Source: Bacillota bacterium (GTDB taxonomy: Bacteria > Bacillota > Clostridia > Lachnospirales > Lachnospiraceae). Taken from it: DNA of 15,924 bases. Below are positions 14,549 to 15,924 of the stretch, piece after piece. The stretch covers positions 1-15,924 of the forward strand of contig JAEWMZ010000057.1 of assembly GCA_023392995.1 (NCBI GenBank), in the 5' to 3' direction. Within the stretch, counting starts at the first letter, position 1, and the number at the start of each line of letters is the position of its first letter. The translations under genes were made by a program, and so were the position numbers. A model generated the notes under the pieces. The model saw only the letters and a list, made by a program, of their open reading frames with translations. It did not search any database and had not been told where the DNA came from.

Positions 14549-15557
14549 TCTGTTTCACCTCCGCCATGCCTCCTTCTAGCTTATTAATGCAGTTTGAAAA
14601 AGAGATGTATTCGGGACATACATCATCACATCTGCCGCAGCCAACGCACATATGATAGCCAAAGCGCTTTTTGTAATCATATACCTTATGCAGCACCTTA
14701 AATCTCATACGCTGTCCATTCTTTTTGCGATAGCCACCGCCTCCGGCCACCTCCGTATATCCATCCACCATACAGGAAGCACCGACTCTTCGTCTTTCTC
14801 CAACCTTACCATTGTCTGTGTAAAAAATGTCCTGCATGGTAAAACAGGTACAGGTAGGACATACAAAATTACAGCGGCCGCAATTGATACACCGGCTATC
14901 ATACTCCGTCCACATCTGCGCTTTGGCAATATCAATTGTAAGCTCCTCCGGAATCTGAACCTGAACCGTATTTTCTGTAACATAGGAAGGTGTTACCTCC
15001 AGCTCTTTCTTACAAGAGCCTGTGAACAGTTCCTCCCATTCCGGTAATTTATTATCAATATGATAACCCTCTTTGCAGGGCTCTATTGCCGCATCATAGG
15101 ACTCGATCTGATTTGTTCCCATGGAGACGCAGAAGCAATTCTCATAGGAGCTTTGACAACCCATCAAGATAAATTTAACCTTTTCTCTTACTCTTTTATA
15201 GTAATAATCCTCAAAGCCATTGTTCAGATAGATTTCATCCAACCTCTTTACCGCATGGAGATCGCAGCTTCTTAAGAAAATGATCGCACCCTTTTGGGGG
15301 CTCTTTGCCTCCTTGATCTCCTCCTCTGTAAAATAGAACAAAGTCTGAGAAATTGGCAGCAGGATCTCTTTAAAAGAAAAATTTGATTTTTGATGAAACT
15401 CAATTTCATCAGCCTCCCGTATTTCACTGTATCGAATGGAATCCGTATCAGAAAAGGCTCCTTTTCCGATCATACATTTTGGCGCATAAATTGCATATTC
15501 CTTCGCCCAGCTTTTCATTATGTCATTGATATCCGTTTTTTCAATATAATATCCCAT
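14541..15557 (-). CDS. asrA: Anaerobic sulfite reductase subunit A (iron-sulfur electron transfer subunit)
   Basis: This subunit carries electrons between AsrB and AsrC. The 338 residues have an N-terminal domain and two C-terminal [4Fe-4S] binding sets: C223/C226/C229/C233 (CINCGRCNFVCP), closely followed by C236 and C238, and C304/C307/C310/C314 (CVGCGRCDDVCP). A mid-protein basic and aromatic segment (DYYYKRVREKVKFILMGCQSSYENCF) is typical of this family. The ATG has GGAGG about ten bases upstream. It is the first of three tightly packed asr genes and follows the FNT channel gene across a 110-base gap that holds degenerate repeats. Resemblance to hydrogenase beta subunits is expected, but the asrB and asrC partners settle the identity. 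Confidence 0.95.
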   Translation of the reverse strand: MGYYIEKTDINDIMKSWAKEYAIYAPKCMIGKGAFSDTDSIRYSEIREADEIEFHQKSNFSFKEILLPISQTLFYFTEEEIKEAKSPQKGAIIFLRSCDLHAVKRLDEIYLNNGFEDYYYKRVREKVKFILMGCQSSYENCFCVSMGTNQIESYDAAIEPCKEGYHIDNKLPEWEELFTGSCKKELEVTPSYVTENTVQVQIPEELTIDIAKAQMWTEYDSRCINCGRCNFVCPTCTCFTMQDIFYTDNGKVGERRRVGASCMVDGYTEVAGGGGYRKKNGQRMRFKVLHKVYDYKKRFGYHMCVGCGRCDDVCPEYISFSNCINKLEGGMAEVKQNA

Positions 15558-15571
15558 ATACTAAACCTCCG

Positions 15572-15686
15572 TTTGCTTTGAGAATTTGACCCTGTTTTGA
15601 GGCTTTGACCTCCAATGTTTCAGGACTATAGCCTTCCTCTGTCTTGGGACTTTCGCCTCTATTTGTTTTAAGCTTCAGCCTCTTTC
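15572..15686. repeat. Five degenerate 23-bp tandem repeats between the FNT gene and asrA
   Basis: Five units can be laid side by side at 15572-15592, 15593-15615, 15616-15639, 15640-15662 and 15664-15686. Each starts TGTTTT or similar and runs through a GGACTTT-like middle to a CCTC-like end. The clearest pair is TGTTTTGAGGCTTTGACCTC and TGTCTTGGGACTTTCGCCTC. The last unit covers the stop codon and final codons of the FNT gene. Units vary by 2-3 bases in length and are not in frame with each other. Confidence 0.55.
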
Positions 15687-15924
15687 TTTTTCTCTTTTTC
15701 TCTGGCTATGATATAATATGGAATTGCCAGTCCAAGGATGGCACCCACCATATTTCCCAGGGATACCACGATAATATTATAGAAATAGCCTGCCAAAGTA
15801 ATATCTGATGAAAGAGGTGATAGAATCGCGACAGTTAACAGTGTCATATTAGCCACGCTGTGCTCATACCCACTGGTAATAAAAGCAAACAAGCACCAAA
15901 ATACCATGATAAGCTTTCCGCATT
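15668..15924 (-). CDS. Formate/nitrite transporter (FNT) family channel, C-terminal part
   Basis: The last 84 or so residues of a membrane channel are present; the N-terminal part lies beyond the window. The frame is open through the right edge, so the internal ATG at 15907 is not the start. FAFITSGYEHSVANMTLLTV contains the family's conserved G-x-E-H-S-x-A-N-M segment with the pore His. A last helix follows (LGNMVGAILGLAIPYYII), then a charged tail REKEKKKEAEA. In Clostridioides difficile an FNT homologue (FNT3, HSC) beside asrABC conducts HS- and other small anions, so a hydrosulfide or sulfite channel is the likely role here. It is upstream of asrA in the same direction. Confidence 0.88.
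   Translation of the reverse strand, partial: CGKLIMVFWCLFAFITSGYEHSVANMTLLTVAILSPLSSDITLAGYFYNIIVVSLGNMVGAILGLAIPYYIIAREKEKKKEAEA

Overview
The window looks like chromosomal DNA of a low-GC, spore-forming anaerobic Firmicute, most likely a clostridium of the Lachnospiraceae type. The evidence is a complete gerA-family spore germinant receptor operon, a DUF3787-type small spore protein, a one-chain clostridial pyruvate:ferredoxin oxidoreductase and an anaerobic sulfite reductase operon, all with AGGAGG-like ribosome binding sites. The genus cannot be fixed from the sequence alone. All complete genes are on the minus strand; only a gene tail at the left edge is on the plus strand.

Layout. (1) 1-142 is the tail of an unidentified plus-strand gene, followed by a hairpin and a 90-bp foldback element. 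(2) 375-4432 is the germination operon, transcribed right to left as GerA subunit, GerC lipoprotein, a 62-residue membrane protein and GerB permease. (3) 4618-5073 holds a strong terminator and a 96-residue protein resembling DUF6514. (4) 5074-5882 has no convincing gene but carries a 218-bp imperfect palindrome, a second hairpin and a possible gene remnant. (5) 5883-7632 is a tight three-gene cassette: a GHKL ATP-binding protein, a STAS-like DUF4325 protein and a PIN-domain protein. It has its own extended -10 promoter and is the best candidate here for a poorly described system. (6) 8078-11861 is a DUF3787 small protein followed by nifJ (pyruvate:ferredoxin oxidoreductase), with a bidirectional terminator downstream. 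(7) 12260-15924 is a sulfite reduction operon, transcribed as an FNT-family channel (cut by the window edge), asrA, asrB, asrC and then a hemerythrin-like protein, with a very long hairpin at its end.

How the parts work together. The Ger proteins form an inner-membrane receptor of the spore that senses germinants. NifJ makes acetyl-CoA and reduced ferredoxin from pyruvate. AsrA/B/C reduce sulfite to sulfide with electrons from NAD(P)H, and the FNT protein probably passes HS- or a related anion through the membrane. The ATP-binding/STAS-like/PIN cassette combines parts known from partner-switching regulation (kinase plus STAS) with a probable ribonuclease. It has no obvious metabolic link to its neighbours and sits next to foldback repeats, so it looks like an accessory insert.
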